DNA from: JBLNDJ01 sp050261515
GTDB lineage: Bacteria > Acidobacteriota > Terriglobia > Bryobacterales > Bryobacteraceae
DNA length: 64,000 nucleotides
Assembly (NCBI GenBank): GCA_050261515.1
Contig: JBLNDJ010000060.1
Location: forward strand, 186,001 to 250,000
Reading direction: 5' to 3'
Shown here: positions 7,642 to 16,953 of the stretch, piece by piece
How the letters are laid out: each line of letters starts with the position of its first letter
Position numbering within the stretch: position 1 is the first letter of the stretch
Position numbers and translations under genes: made by a program
Notes under the pieces: model-generated
Told to the model about the DNA's origin: nothing
The model's input: the letters and a program-made list of their open reading frames with translations, nothing else
The model's database searches: none

Positions 7642-9864
7642 CTACCCTCGGATCACCCGCCGCTCACCGGGCTTCAGATTCAGTTCGATGTCGGAGCCAC
7701 CCGACGGAGCCGCCACACGGCACCGTCCGCCGCGCTCGGCCAGAACCTCGATGCGCGTCGTCCTCCCGCCCTGGCGTTCGGCTGAGACTAGGAACGCCCC
7801 CTGCGCCCGCAGCGTCGTGAACGCCGCCGTCTTCCACGCATCCGGCACCGCCGGGAACACCTCGATCCGCCCGCGGTGGCTTTGCAGCAACATTTCCTGC
7901 ACACCCGCCGCGGCCGCGAAGTTGCCCTCGAGCGTGAACGGCCGATAAGTGAACTTCGAATACCCCTTGCCCGATTGATCCCCGTTGCAATGAAAACTGT
8001 TCCGCAGCGCGAACGCCGTCGAGAAGATTTCGAGCGCGCGCTCGGCCCTCGCTCCGTCGCGCGCCCGCGCCGCCAGGCTCGCGAGCCATGAAAAGCTGTA
8101 GCCGCACCACCAGTCCGACCCCAGCCGGTCGAGATCCCGAAGCGACGCTTCGACCACGCGCCGCTCCTCCGTCAAACCCAGCGGATGAATCGCCATCAGG
8201 TGCGAGAAATGCCGGTGCGATTCCTTCAGCGGATATCCGGGCGCCACCAGCAGCCCGCCGTTCTCGCCCAGGCTCAGCTCGGGCAGTTCCGACAGCACCT
8301 GCCGCCAGCGCGCGGCCTCGCTCTCTAACCCGAGCTCCCCGGCCAGCTCCGCCGCCGCGCCCATCAGCCAGCGCGTGAGCGCCACGTCGTAGTTCGTCGG
8401 TGCGGAGAACCATGCCGACGGCTTGTTGTCGTTGATCTCGGGCGACGCGCTCAGCGGGAACATGCGCTTGCCGGCGCGGTCCTTGCGCGCCGTGAACGCC
8501 TCCAGAAACACGCCCGCCTCTCGCAGGTACGGATACGCCCGCTCGCGCAGAAACCCGCGGTCGGCGCTGTGCTTCCAGTGCAGATAAAAATGGTGCGCGA
8601 GCCACGCGGCTGTCGTCGCCGAGTGCGTGTACTGCCGCCAGCCGCCGATCTGATTGCCGTTCAGATCGGTGGTCATCGGCACGTTCAGCCCGGGCATCGC
8701 GAAGAAACGCCGCGTCCAGTCGCGCGCGGCATCGCGCGTCTTCCACAGCCAGTCGAGATAACTCAGTCCCTCTTCGAGATGATTGCCGCTGTAGCACGGC
8801 CAGTAACTCAACTGCGTGTTGAGGTCGTGATGAAAGTCGCCCTTCCATGGCGGAAGGCCGCCGTTGTCGGCGGTCCAGACGGCCTGCAAACTGATCGGCG
8901 GCGCGCCCCGCCGGCTCGCCGCGCCGAATTTGTACTGCTCGAGATACCACTGCCGCTCGACGACCGGATTCGCCACACGCACGGCCGACTGCGCCCAATA
9001 CCGCCGCCACCACGCGCGATGCGTTTCAAACATGCGGCCGTAGCCGCGGTCGAGCGCCTCCACCGCGCGCCGCCGCGCCAGATCGAACGGATCGCCGCCC
9101 TCGGAGCTCGCCGCGATGCTCCAGGCCATCTCCCAACTCCCGTCGCGCATGCGCCATGCCGCGTACACCGCGAAGCTCAGGCCCTCGGCGCACTGCTGCG
9201 TGTAGGCGGTCCATCCCTCGCCCGAGCGGCTGGCGGGCGCCGGATACCCGAGTTGCGCGAGGTCGCTCGTCCCGGCGCCGCCCGCCCCGCCCGCGTGCGC
9301 CACTTTGCCTTGGAACGGCGGCGCGACCAGCCGCGCCTCGGGCGCGCGGCCGCGCAGCCGCACCATCCCCACGGGCTCCACGGCGTGGACGAACGCCCCA
9401 AGCTCCTCGCCGCCCCCGAAGCGCATCGACGCCTCGGCCTCCCCGGGCGCGAGCGCCGTATCGCGGAACCTCGGCTCGCCCGCGAGCGCAAGCTCGATGC
9501 GCCCGGCCGGAATCTTCGTGGGAGCCGCGCGGTTGTAGGGGTCTTCGTAAAGCCGGACCAGGTCGGCCGTGCGCCCCTGCTCGTGCCAGCGCTTCATCTG
9601 CTCGAAGGTGTACTCCTTCGAATGAAATTCGGGCACGGGCCGCAGGTCCCACAAATCGGCGCGATCGAGCGAAAGGCGCACCGGCTTGCCATCGCCCCAC
9701 ACGAGCGCTCCCAGCATGCCGTTGCCGAGCGGCAGCGCTTCGTCCCACACCGCTACCGGCGTTTCGAAACGCAGTCCGTGGGAGGATTGCGGCTCTCCCG
9801 CGGCGGCGCCGGTAAATCCCACCCCGGCCATCGCGGCGACGAATTCCCTGCGCGTGGTTGGCAT
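7642..9864 (-). CDS. GH95 family alpha-L-fucosidase-like glycoside hydrolase, Tat-exported
   Basis: The 740-residue product is a glycoside hydrolase of family GH95, inverting enzymes that release terminal alpha-1,2-L-fucose or L-galactose from glycans. The N-terminus has a twin-arginine signal (MPTTRREFVAAMAGVGF), so it should be folded and exported by Tat. Family features follow in order: VWDEALPLGNGMLGALVWG in the N-terminal beta domain, HHDLNTQLSYWPCYSGNHLE in the (alpha/alpha)6 barrel, WLAHHFYLHWKHSAD, SHLMAIHPLGL and FTLEGNFAAAAGVQEMLLQS near the C-terminus. An ATG at 9873 would add three residues (MAR). It is a single gene, divergent from nuoA. The exact sugar removed is not decided by sequence. 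Confidence 0.9.
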   Translation of the reverse strand: MPTTRREFVAAMAGVGFTGAAAGEPQSSHGLRFETPVAVWDEALPLGNGMLGALVWGDGKPVRLSLDRADLWDLRPVPEFHSKEYTFEQMKRWHEQGRTADLVRLYEDPYNRAAPTKIPAGRIELALAGEPRFRDTALAPGEAEASMRFGGGEELGAFVHAVEPVGMVRLRGRAPEARLVAPPFQGKVAHAGGAGGAGTSDLAQLGYPAPASRSGEGWTAYTQQCAEGLSFAVYAAWRMRDGSWEMAWSIAASSEGGDPFDLARRRAVEALDRGYGRMFETHRAWWRRYWAQSAVRVANPVVERQWYLEQYKFGAASRRGAPPISLQAVWTADNGGLPPWKGDFHHDLNTQLSYWPCYSGNHLEEGLSYLDWLWKTRDAARDWTRRFFAMPGLNVPMTTDLNGNQIGGWRQYTHSATTAAWLAHHFYLHWKHSADRGFLRERAYPYLREAGVFLEAFTARKDRAGKRMFPLSASPEINDNKPSAWFSAPTNYDVALTRWLMGAAAELAGELGLESEAARWRQVLSELPELSLGENGGLLVAPGYPLKESHRHFSHLMAIHPLGLTEERRVVEASLRDLDRLGSDWWCGYSFSWLASLAARARDGARAERALEIFSTAFALRNSFHCNGDQSGKGYSKFTYRPFTLEGNFAAAAGVQEMLLQSHRGRIEVFPAVPDAWKTAAFTTLRAQGAFLVSAERQGGRTTRIEVLAERGGRCRVAAPSGGSDIELNLKPGERRVIRG

Positions 9865-9926
9865 GCGGGCCATTGTTGCGAAACGCGCGATTTCGGTCAA
9901 GCTCACCCGCCTCGCTGCTGACTCGC

Positions 9927-9948
9927 TACAATGGAGCCATAAGGGGGG
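9927..9948 (+). promoter_or_regulatory. -10 element and Shine-Dalgarno of the nuo operon
   Basis: TACAAT at 9927-9932 is a good -10 hexamer, but no clear -35 lies 16-18 bp upstream. A long purine run (AAGGGGGG, 9941-9948) sits 6 nt before the GTG start of nuoA and decides that start. The resulting 5' leader would be very short, about 15 nt. Confidence 0.45.
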
Positions 9949-9954
9949 CGGACC

Positions 9955-10335
9955 GTGTTCTGGCCTATCGCGATTTATTTCGCGGCCGTTCTGCTGATCA
10001 CGGGCTCGATGCTCGGCATCTCCTACCTGCTCGGTCCCCGGCACAGGGAACCCGCGACCGGCCATCCCTACGAAGGCGGCATCGTCTCGACCGGCACCGC
10101 GCACATACGCATGCCCGCCAAATTCTACCCGGTCGCGATGTTCTTCCTGCTGTTCGATCTCGAATCCGTGTTCCTCTACATCTGGGCCGTGGCGGGCCTC
10201 GAGGCCGGCTGGACGGCGTATATCGAAGTCCTCATCTTCATCGGTGTGCTGGCGGCGACGCTGGCGTACCTATGGCGGATCGGCGCGCTCGACTGGGCAC
10301 AGGAGGGGCGGCACCGGACTTATGCACGGCACTGA
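9955..10335 (+). CDS. nuoA: NADH-quinone oxidoreductase subunit A
   Basis: NuoA is a small membrane subunit of respiratory complex I at the junction between the quinone-binding arm and the membrane arm. The 126-residue product has three hydrophobic helices (about 4-27, 62-82 and 90-110). The conserved loop and helix-2 region is visible in YEGGIVSTGTAHIRMPAKFYPVAMFFLLFDLESVFLYIW, here cited as two pieces, YEGGIVSTG and FLLFDLESVFLYIW; the acidic residues DLE are characteristic. It starts at a GTG with a strong Shine-Dalgarno. It heads a thirteen-gene operon and overlaps nuoB by 14 bp. Confidence 0.95.
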   Translation: MFWPIAIYFAAVLLITGSMLGISYLLGPRHREPATGHPYEGGIVSTGTAHIRMPAKFYPVAMFFLLFDLESVFLYIWAVAGLEAGWTAYIEVLIFIGVLAATLAYLWRIGALDWAQEGRHRTYARH

Positions 10336-10939
10336 AGCTTATCGTTCGGGCCAGGAAGCGTACGAGCAGGGCATACGGAACAGCCTCGTGCTGGCAAAGC
10401 TCCAGGATCTGGTCGCCTGGGGGCGCAAGAATTCGCTATGGCCCTTCGGCTTCGGCCTCTCCTGCTGCTTCGTCGAGATGGCAACCATGCTGACGAGCAG
10501 GTACGACGCCGCGCGCTTTGGCGCCGAAGTGATCCGCAACTCGCCGCGCGAGGCCGACATGATCGTGATCGCGGGCACGGTGTTCCGCAAAATGGCCCCT
10601 ATCGTCCAGCGCCTCTACGAGCAGATGATGGAGCCGCGCTGGGTGATCTCGATGGGCTCCTGCGCGAATTCCGGCGGCATGTACGACATCTACAGCGTGG
10701 TCCAGGGCGTGGACAGCTTCCTGCCCGTGGACGTCTACGTTCAGGGTTGCCCGCCGAGGCCGGACACCCTGTTGCAGGGACTCATCCTCTTACAGAAGCT
10801 CGCGGGCAAGGAACGCCGCCCGTTGAGCTGGGTGATCGGGCCGCAGGGCATCGAGCGTCCCTCCATGCCTTCGGAACGCGATCTTCACCGTGCAGAGCGG
10901 ACAAGTGCGACCTTCCTGCGCCCGCCCGATGAGATCTGA
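10322..10939 (+). CDS. nuoB: NADH-quinone oxidoreductase subunit B (N2 cluster)
   Basis: NuoB carries the [4Fe-4S] cluster N2, the last iron-sulfur centre before quinone in complex I. The 205-residue product shows all ligands: the tandem cysteines in GLSCCFVEMA, then GSCANSGGMYD and VQGCPPRPDTLLQG. The ATG at 10322 lies inside the end of nuoA (14 bp overlap) and gives MHGTEAYRSGQEAY as the N-terminus; the longer upstream frame is shadow sequence. Length is slightly greater than the usual ~160-190 because of an N-terminal and a C-terminal tail. It overlaps nuoCD by 11 bp. Confidence 0.95.
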   Translation: MHGTEAYRSGQEAYEQGIRNSLVLAKLQDLVAWGRKNSLWPFGFGLSCCFVEMATMLTSRYDAARFGAEVIRNSPREADMIVIAGTVFRKMAPIVQRLYEQMMEPRWVISMGSCANSGGMYDIYSVVQGVDSFLPVDVYVQGCPPRPDTLLQGLILLQKLAGKERRPLSWVIGPQGIERPSMPSERDLHRAERTSATFLRPPDEI

Positions 10940-12665
10940 ACTTCAGCTTCGAGAGCGGTTCGAAACGGTTGAGCAGGCGGTGCCGCCTGCCGACGGAATG
11001 CCTACGTTCTGGACGCCGCGCGAACGCATCGTCGAAGTGCTGCGTTACCTGAAGGACGACGTTGTCGATCCCTACAGGATGCTGTTCGACATCACAGCGA
11101 TCGACGAGCGCGTGCGCAGGAACCGCGCCGGGCAGCCGCCGTGCGACTACAGCATCGTCTACCACCTGCTCTCGCTCGGCCGCAACGAGTTCCTGCGGAT
11201 CAAAGTCGCGCTCACCGAAGACGACCTCACCGTGCCGACGGCCACCGGCCTGTGGCGCAACGCGAACTGGTACGAGCGCGAGATCTGGGACATGTTCGGC
11301 ATACGCTTCGAGGGCCATCCGCACCTTCGGCGCATCCTGATGCCGAACACGTGGAAGGGCTTCCCGCTTCGCAAGGACCACCCCGCGCGCGCCACCGAGA
11401 TGGACCCCTACACGCTCGACGAACAGCGCGAGAGCCGCGAGCAGGAAGCCATGCGCCTGCGCCCGCAGGAGTGGGGCCTCGAGCCCAGCCGCAATGGCGA
11501 GGATTACATGTTCCTCAACGTGGGCCCGCAGCATCCCGGCACCCACGGTGTGCTGCGCATCTTCCTCCAGCTCGACGGCGAGGAGATCGTCAACGCCATC
11601 CCCGACATCGGCTATCACCACCGCGGCGCCGAAAAAATGGGCGAGCGCCAGACCTGGCACACCTACATCCCGTACACGGACCGCATCGATTACCTGAGCG
11701 GCGTGGTCAACGAGCTCTCGTACCTGATGTCGGCCGAGGCGCTCGGCGGCGTCGTGCTGCCGCCCCGCGGGCAGGTGATCCGGGTAATGATGACCGAGCT
11801 GTTCCGCATTATCAGCCACCTGGTCTGGTACGGAACCTTCGCGCAGGACGTCGGCCAGATGTCGCCCGTCTTCTACACGTTCAACGACCGCGAGCGCGCC
11901 TTCGCCATCGTCGAGGCCGTCTGCGGCGCGCGCATGCACCCGAACTGGTTCCGCATCGGCGGGCTGATGCAGGACCTCCCGAACGGCTGGGAGCCGATGT
12001 TCCGCGACTTTCTCGCCTACCTGCCGCCGCGCCTGCTCGACTATGACAAGTCGGTCCTCGGCAACGGGATTTTCAAGCGCCGCACCGTGGGCGTGGGCGC
12101 GTACACGGCGGATGAGGCGATCGAGTGGGGCGTGAGCGGCCCGAACCTGCGCGCCTGCGGCTGCGAATGGGACCTGCGCAAGAAGCAGCCGTACTCGGGC
12201 TACGACCAGTTCGAGTTCGACATCCCGATCGCCGTGCACGGCGATTGCTACGACCGCGCCCTCGTGCGCGTCGAAGAGATGCGCCAGAGCCTGCGAATCA
12301 TCGAGCAATGCGTGAACAACATGCCCGAGGGCCCCTACAAGGCGGACCATCCGCTCACCACGCCGCCGCTCAAAGACCCGAACACCATGCACGACATCGA
12401 AACGCTCATCACGCATTTTCTGAACGTGAGCTGGGGGCCCGTGATGCCGCCCGGCGAATCGATGGTGGCCACCGAGACGGCCAAGGGCATGACGGGCTAC
12501 TACCTGATCAGCGACGGCAGCAACCAGTCGTACCGCACTCGCATCCGTTCGCCCTCGTTTCCGCACTTGCAGATGCTTCCGGCGATCACGCGCGGCGCGC
12601 TCGTTTCGGACCTGCTCGCCGTGCTCGGCGCCATGGATTACGTGCTGGCTGATGTAGACCGGTAA
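10929..12665 (+). CDS. nuoCD: NADH-quinone oxidoreductase fused subunits C and D
   Basis: One 578-residue chain combines NuoC (30 kDa, residues ~1-190) with NuoD (49 kDa, ~195-578), the connecting fragment of complex I that forms the quinone pocket with NuoB. NuoC is recognised by NANWYEREIWDMFGIRFEGH and HLRRILMPNTWKGFPLRKDH. NuoD opens with LNVGPQHPGTHGVLRI and carries PDIGYHHRGAEKMGE (quinone-site His/Tyr region), GVSGPNLRACG and a C-terminal PSFPHLQMLP. A C-D fusion is known in enterobacteria and some other phyla, so it is real rather than a lost stop. The ATG at 10929 overlaps the nuoB stop and is preferred over the in-frame codon at 10890. Confidence 0.95.
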   Translation: MRSELQLRERFETVEQAVPPADGMPTFWTPRERIVEVLRYLKDDVVDPYRMLFDITAIDERVRRNRAGQPPCDYSIVYHLLSLGRNEFLRIKVALTEDDLTVPTATGLWRNANWYEREIWDMFGIRFEGHPHLRRILMPNTWKGFPLRKDHPARATEMDPYTLDEQRESREQEAMRLRPQEWGLEPSRNGEDYMFLNVGPQHPGTHGVLRIFLQLDGEEIVNAIPDIGYHHRGAEKMGERQTWHTYIPYTDRIDYLSGVVNELSYLMSAEALGGVVLPPRGQVIRVMMTELFRIISHLVWYGTFAQDVGQMSPVFYTFNDRERAFAIVEAVCGARMHPNWFRIGGLMQDLPNGWEPMFRDFLAYLPPRLLDYDKSVLGNGIFKRRTVGVGAYTADEAIEWGVSGPNLRACGCEWDLRKKQPYSGYDQFEFDIPIAVHGDCYDRALVRVEEMRQSLRIIEQCVNNMPEGPYKADHPLTTPPLKDPNTMHDIETLITHFLNVSWGPVMPPGESMVATETAKGMTGYYLISDGSNQSYRTRIRSPSFPHLQMLPAITRGALVSDLLAVLGAMDYVLADVDR

Positions 12666-12682
12666 CCCCGCGGGAGGCCACT

Positions 12683-13147
12683 TTGCTCACGGAACACGAA
12701 CGCGCCGAAATCGACGCCGAAATCGCCCATTACCCTATCCGCGAATCCGTCGCGATCGACGCGTTGAAGATCGTCCAGAAGCACCGCGGCTGGATTGCCG
12801 ACGACGCGCTCATAGACCTCGCCGACTACCTCGGCATGTCCCGCGCCGACCTCGACGGCATTGCCACGTTCTACAACCTCCTGTTCCGCAAGCCGGTCGG
12901 CCGCCACGTCATCTTCGTATGCGACAGCGTGAGCTGCTGGATCATGGGCTTCGACCGCATCCGCGAAGCGCTGCTCGCGCGCCTCGGCGTGAACCTCGGC
13001 GAAACCACGCCGGACGGCCGCTTCACCGTGCTCCCCACCGTCTGCCTCGGCGCCTGCGATCACGCGCCGGTCCTCATGATCGATCGCGACACGCACGGCG
13101 ATCTCGACCCGGCCGCGCTCGCAGCGCTCCTCGAGAGGTATCCATAG
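12683..13147 (+). CDS. nuoE: NADH-quinone oxidoreductase subunit E
   Basis: NuoE is the 24-kDa thioredoxin-like subunit of the NADH dehydrogenase module and binds [2Fe-2S] cluster N1a. The 154-residue sequence shows a helical N-terminus ending in GMSRADLDGIATFYN and the four-cysteine set in VCDSVSCWIMG and VCLGACDHAPVLMI. The start is a TTG at 12683, supported by GGGAGG at 12672-12677 five bases upstream and by the absence of a better ATG. It lies 17 bp after nuoCD and 3 bp before nuoF. Confidence 0.95.
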   Translation: MLTEHERAEIDAEIAHYPIRESVAIDALKIVQKHRGWIADDALIDLADYLGMSRADLDGIATFYNLLFRKPVGRHVIFVCDSVSCWIMGFDRIREALLARLGVNLGETTPDGRFTVLPTVCLGACDHAPVLMIDRDTHGDLDPAALAALLERYP

Positions 13148-13150
13148 CCG

Positions 13151-14428
13151 GTGGAAAAGCCCCTCACAGAACGCATGCGCGCCGACGGCAGCCCCGTGGA
13201 CCTCAAAGCCTACGAGCAGGCCGGAGGCTACCAGGCATTGCGCAAGGCGCTCTCCGGAATGACGCCGCAGGCCGTCACCGAAGAAGTGAAGGGTTCCAAC
13301 CTGCGCGGGCGCGGCGGCGCGGGCTTCCCGACCGGCCTGAAGTGGAGCTTCATCCCGATGGGCGCAGGCGTCCCGCACCCGAAGTATCTCGTCTGCAACG
13401 CGGACGAAATGGAGCCGGGCACGTTCAAGGACCGGCTCATCCTGGAGCGCGATCCGCACGAGCTGATCGAGGGCATGATCCTCGCGTCTTACGCGACCGA
13501 GACGGACATCGCGTACCTGTTCCTGCGCGGCGAGTACACAGTCGCCGAAGATGTGCTGAACCGCGCGATCGCCGATGCGTACGCGGGCGGGTACCTCGGC
13601 CGCAACATCCTCGGCTCGGGCTACAGCCTCGAACTGCGGCTGCACACCAGTGCGGGCCGCTACATGTGCGGCGAGGAAACCGGTATGCTCAACGCGCTCG
13701 AAGGCAAGCGCGCGAACCCCCGGGCTAAGCCGCCGTTCCCGCCGGTGGTCGGGCTTTTTGGCAAGCCCACGGTCGTCAACAATGTCGAGACCCTGGCGAA
13801 CGTCCCGCACATCGTGCGCAACGGCGCGGCGTGGTTCCGCGGCCTGAGCAAGAGCAAGGACGGCGGCACGAAGCTCTATGGCGCGAGCGGCAAGGTAAAG
13901 CGCCCCGGCCTCTGGGAGCTTCCCATCGGCACGCCCCTGCGCGAGCTGCTCGAAGAGCACGCGGGCGGCATGCGCGACGGCCTGCGCCTCCGCGGCCTGC
14001 TGCCCGGCGGCGCTTCGACCGACTTTCTCACCGAGGATCACCTCGACCTCGCCATGGACTTCGACACCGTCGCGAAAGCCGGCAGCCGCCTCGGCACCGG
14101 CACCATGATCGTGCTCGACGACCGCACCTGCCCCGTCGGCATGGTCTGGAATCTCGAAAAATTTTTCGCGCAGGAATCCTGCGGCTGGTGTACGCCGTGC
14201 TGGGCCGGCCTCTCGTTCGCCGAGCAGGTGCTGCGCGCAATCGAGGACGGCACGGGCCAGGAACGCGACCTTGACATCCTCTCCGGCATCACGGTCTCGG
14301 TCGCGCCCGGCAACACGTTCTGCGCGCTTGCGCCCGGCGCCGCCGAGCCGCTCCAGAGCGCGCTCAAATACTTCCGCGGCGACTTCGAGCGCCACATACG
14401 CGAGCGGCGCTGTCCCTGGAGGTCCTGA
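13151..14428 (+). CDS. nuoF: NADH-quinone oxidoreductase subunit F (NADH/FMN-binding)
   Basis: NuoF oxidises NADH at an FMN and passes electrons to [4Fe-4S] cluster N3. The 425-residue product has the glycine-rich nucleotide loop NLRGRGGAGFPTGLKWSF (about 50-68), CNADEMEPGTFKDR, the FMN-site region GAGRYMCGEET-like (here SAGRYMCGEETGMLNALEG) and the C-terminal cluster motif ESCGWCTPCWAGL. The first residue comes from a GTG at 13151, giving MEKPLTERM. The stop and the nuoG start share one base (TGATG). All cofactor ligands are present, so it should be active. Confidence 0.95.
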   Translation: MEKPLTERMRADGSPVDLKAYEQAGGYQALRKALSGMTPQAVTEEVKGSNLRGRGGAGFPTGLKWSFIPMGAGVPHPKYLVCNADEMEPGTFKDRLILERDPHELIEGMILASYATETDIAYLFLRGEYTVAEDVLNRAIADAYAGGYLGRNILGSGYSLELRLHTSAGRYMCGEETGMLNALEGKRANPRAKPPFPPVVGLFGKPTVVNNVETLANVPHIVRNGAAWFRGLSKSKDGGTKLYGASGKVKRPGLWELPIGTPLRELLEEHAGGMRDGLRLRGLLPGGASTDFLTEDHLDLAMDFDTVAKAGSRLGTGTMIVLDDRTCPVGMVWNLEKFFAQESCGWCTPCWAGLSFAEQVLRAIEDGTGQERDLDILSGITVSVAPGNTFCALAPGAAEPLQSALKYFRGDFERHIRERRCPWRS

Positions 14429-16953
14429 TGGCCACCATCTACGTGGAAAACAGCTCCTACGAAGTCAACGCGGAAGACAACCTGCTCCAGGCCTGCCTCG
14501 GGCTCGGCTTCGACCTGCCGTATTTCTGCTGGCACCCCGCGCTCGGCTCGGTCGGCGCGTGCCGCCAGTGCGCGGTCAAGCAGTTCAAGGACGAGAAGGA
14601 CACGCGCGGCCGCATCGTCATGGCCTGCATGACGCCCGCCGATAACGGCACGCGCATCTCCATCGCGGACGACGAAGCGGTGCAGTTCCGCAAGAGCGTC
14701 ATCGAAGGACTGATGCTGAATCACCCGCACGACTGCCCCGTGTGCGACGAAGGCGGCGAGTGCCACTTGCAGGACATGACGCTCATGACCGGCCACATCT
14801 ACCGCCGGTCGCGCTTCCCGAAGCGCACCTTCCGCAATCAGGATCTCGGCCCGTTCGTGGCGCACGAGATGAACCGCTGCATCCAGTGCTACCGCTGCGT
14901 GCGCTACTACCGCGATTACGCGGGCGGGCACGACCTGAACAATTTCTCGATCCACAACACCGTCTTCTTCGGACGCGACCGCGACGGCGTTCTCGAAAGC
15001 GAATTCGCGGGCAACCTCGTCGAGGTCTGCCCCACCGGCGTCTTCCTGGATAAGACCCTCGCGAGCCATTACACGCGCAAGTGGGACCAGCAGTTCGCGC
15101 CGTCCGTGTGCGTGTCGTGCGGCGTCGGCTGTAACACCAGCCCCGGCGAGCGCTACGGCATGCTGCGCCGCATCGTCAACCGGTACAACTCGGAGGTCAA
15201 CGGCTATTTCCTGTGCGACCGCGGGCGGTACAGCTACGAGTTCGTCAACAGCGCAGAGCGCATCCGCCACCCCCGCGGCACGCTGAAGCTGGACGATCTC
15301 GAAGGCGCCATCGGGATCGGCTCGCCGCGCGCCTCGGTCGAAGCGAATTACGCGCTGCGCGCGCGCGTCGGGCCGGACAACTTCTATAGCGGCATGAGCG
15401 ACCGCGAGGACCGGCTGGTCCGCCTGATGCTCAATGTGATGCGCACGAACCCCGCGCCGGTACGCTCCCTGCGCGAAATCGGGCTCTCCGACGCTGTGCT
15501 GATTCTGGGCGAGGACCTCACCAACACGGCGCCCTGCATGGCGCTCTCGGTCCGGCAGGCCGCGCGTCAACAGCCTATCGAGAAGGCGCTCAAGCTGAAG
15601 ATCACGTCCTGGAACGATGCCGCGATCCGCGAAGTGACGGGCAACGAGCACGGGCCGCTGTTCATTGCAACGCCGAACGCGACGAAGCTCGATGAGATCG
15701 CAACCCAGGCGTTCCGCGCCGCGCCGGACGACATTGCGCGCCTCGGCTTCGCCATCGCGCGGCATGAAGGCGATGGGGCTGCCATCGCCGCCGCGTTGCG
15801 CGGCGCAAAGCGTCCCCTCGTGATCTCCGGCCCCAGTCTGGGAAGCGAAGCCGTCATCCAGGCGGCCGCGGATGTTGCGCTCGCGCTCGGCACGGGCATC
15901 GCGCTGGTCGCGCCCGAAGTGAACAGCATCGGCCTGGCGCTCCTCGACGGCCGCCCGCTCGGGGAAGCGCTCTCACGCCGCGGCGCGCCCGTCATTATTC
16001 TTGAAAACGACCTCTACCGCCGGGCGCCCGCCGCGGCCGTCTCTGCATTTCTCCAAGGCGCAAGCCACGTCGTCGCCATCGACTCTCTCACGAACCGCAC
16101 CTCCGCCTCGGCCGAACTCGTCCTGCCCGCCGGCGCCTTTGCCGAATCGGATGGCACGTTCGTGAACTACGAGGGCCGCGCGCAGCGCTTCTTCCAGGTC
16201 TTCGTGCCCGAAGGAGAAATCCGGGAGAGCTGGCGCTGGCTCGCGCCCGCTACCGCGAGTCTCGACGAGCTGACGGCCGCCGCCGCGCGCGACATCTTCG
16301 CGCTTGCCCGCATCCCCGAAGCCGCGCCCCCGGCCGCCTTCCGCATCGAAGGCGAGAAGGTCCCGCGCGCGCCGCACCGCTACAGCGGACGCACGTCTAT
16401 GTACGCCAACATCGCCATTCATGAGCCGAAGCCGCCCGCCGACCCCGACTCCGCCCTCGCGTACTCGATGGAAGGCTACCCGAATCTGCCGCCCGCACCC
16501 CTGATCCCGTTCATGTGGGCTCCGCGCTGGAACTCGGTTCGCGCGCTGAACAAATATCAGAGCGAGGCCGGCCGGCCGCTGCCCGGCGGTCCGCAAGGCG
16601 TCTGCCTGATCGGCCCCAGCGCGTCCCCGAAACCCTTCAACGCGCCTCCGCCGGCGTTCGAGCGCCGCGACGGCCAGTGGCTCCTCGTTCCCCTGCATCA
16701 CATCTTCGGCTCCGAGGAGCTGAGCATGTACGCTCCCGCGATCGCGTCTCTCGCGCCCCAACCCTACATCGCGCTGAACGAGCGCGCGGGCTTCGCGGCC
16801 GGAGACCACATCGACATCGACGGAGTCGCAGCGCACCTCCCCGTGAAGATCGCGCCCGAACTCCCCGACGGCGTCGCGGGCCTCCCGGCCGGTCTCCCCG
16901 GCATCGAAACCTGCGACCTGCCCGCATGGGCCGCGCTCCGGAGGTCCGCATGA
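14428..16953 (+). CDS. nuoG: NADH-quinone oxidoreductase subunit G
   Basis: NuoG is the large iron-sulfur subunit that links the NADH module to the rest of complex I. In the 841 residues the N-terminal ferredoxin domain holds [2Fe-2S] N1b (FDLPYFCWHP, VGACRQCAVK), followed by the His-liganded cluster region NHPHDCPVCDEGGECHLQDM and two further clusters around RCIQCYRCVRYYRD and VEVCPTGVF. A CVSCGVGCNTS motif shows that the extra N7-type cluster is kept. The rest is a molybdopterin-oxidoreductase-like fold without cofactor, ending in a beta domain. It overlaps nuoH by 4 bp (ATGA). Confidence 0.93.
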   Translation: MATIYVENSSYEVNAEDNLLQACLGLGFDLPYFCWHPALGSVGACRQCAVKQFKDEKDTRGRIVMACMTPADNGTRISIADDEAVQFRKSVIEGLMLNHPHDCPVCDEGGECHLQDMTLMTGHIYRRSRFPKRTFRNQDLGPFVAHEMNRCIQCYRCVRYYRDYAGGHDLNNFSIHNTVFFGRDRDGVLESEFAGNLVEVCPTGVFLDKTLASHYTRKWDQQFAPSVCVSCGVGCNTSPGERYGMLRRIVNRYNSEVNGYFLCDRGRYSYEFVNSAERIRHPRGTLKLDDLEGAIGIGSPRASVEANYALRARVGPDNFYSGMSDREDRLVRLMLNVMRTNPAPVRSLREIGLSDAVLILGEDLTNTAPCMALSVRQAARQQPIEKALKLKITSWNDAAIREVTGNEHGPLFIATPNATKLDEIATQAFRAAPDDIARLGFAIARHEGDGAAIAAALRGAKRPLVISGPSLGSEAVIQAAADVALALGTGIALVAPEVNSIGLALLDGRPLGEALSRRGAPVIILENDLYRRAPAAAVSAFLQGASHVVAIDSLTNRTSASAELVLPAGAFAESDGTFVNYEGRAQRFFQVFVPEGEIRESWRWLAPATASLDELTAAAARDIFALARIPEAAPPAAFRIEGEKVPRAPHRYSGRTSMYANIAIHEPKPPADPDSALAYSMEGYPNLPPAPLIPFMWAPRWNSVRALNKYQSEAGRPLPGGPQGVCLIGPSASPKPFNAPPPAFERRDGQWLLVPLHHIFGSEELSMYAPAIASLAPQPYIALNERAGFAAGDHIDIDGVAAHLPVKIAPELPDGVAGLPAGLPGIETCDLPAWAALRRSA

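Noticed and set aside
10782..12566. 594-codon minus-strand frame under nuoCD
   Set aside because: Shadow of nuoCD; composition is His/Arg/Ala-rich with no motif.
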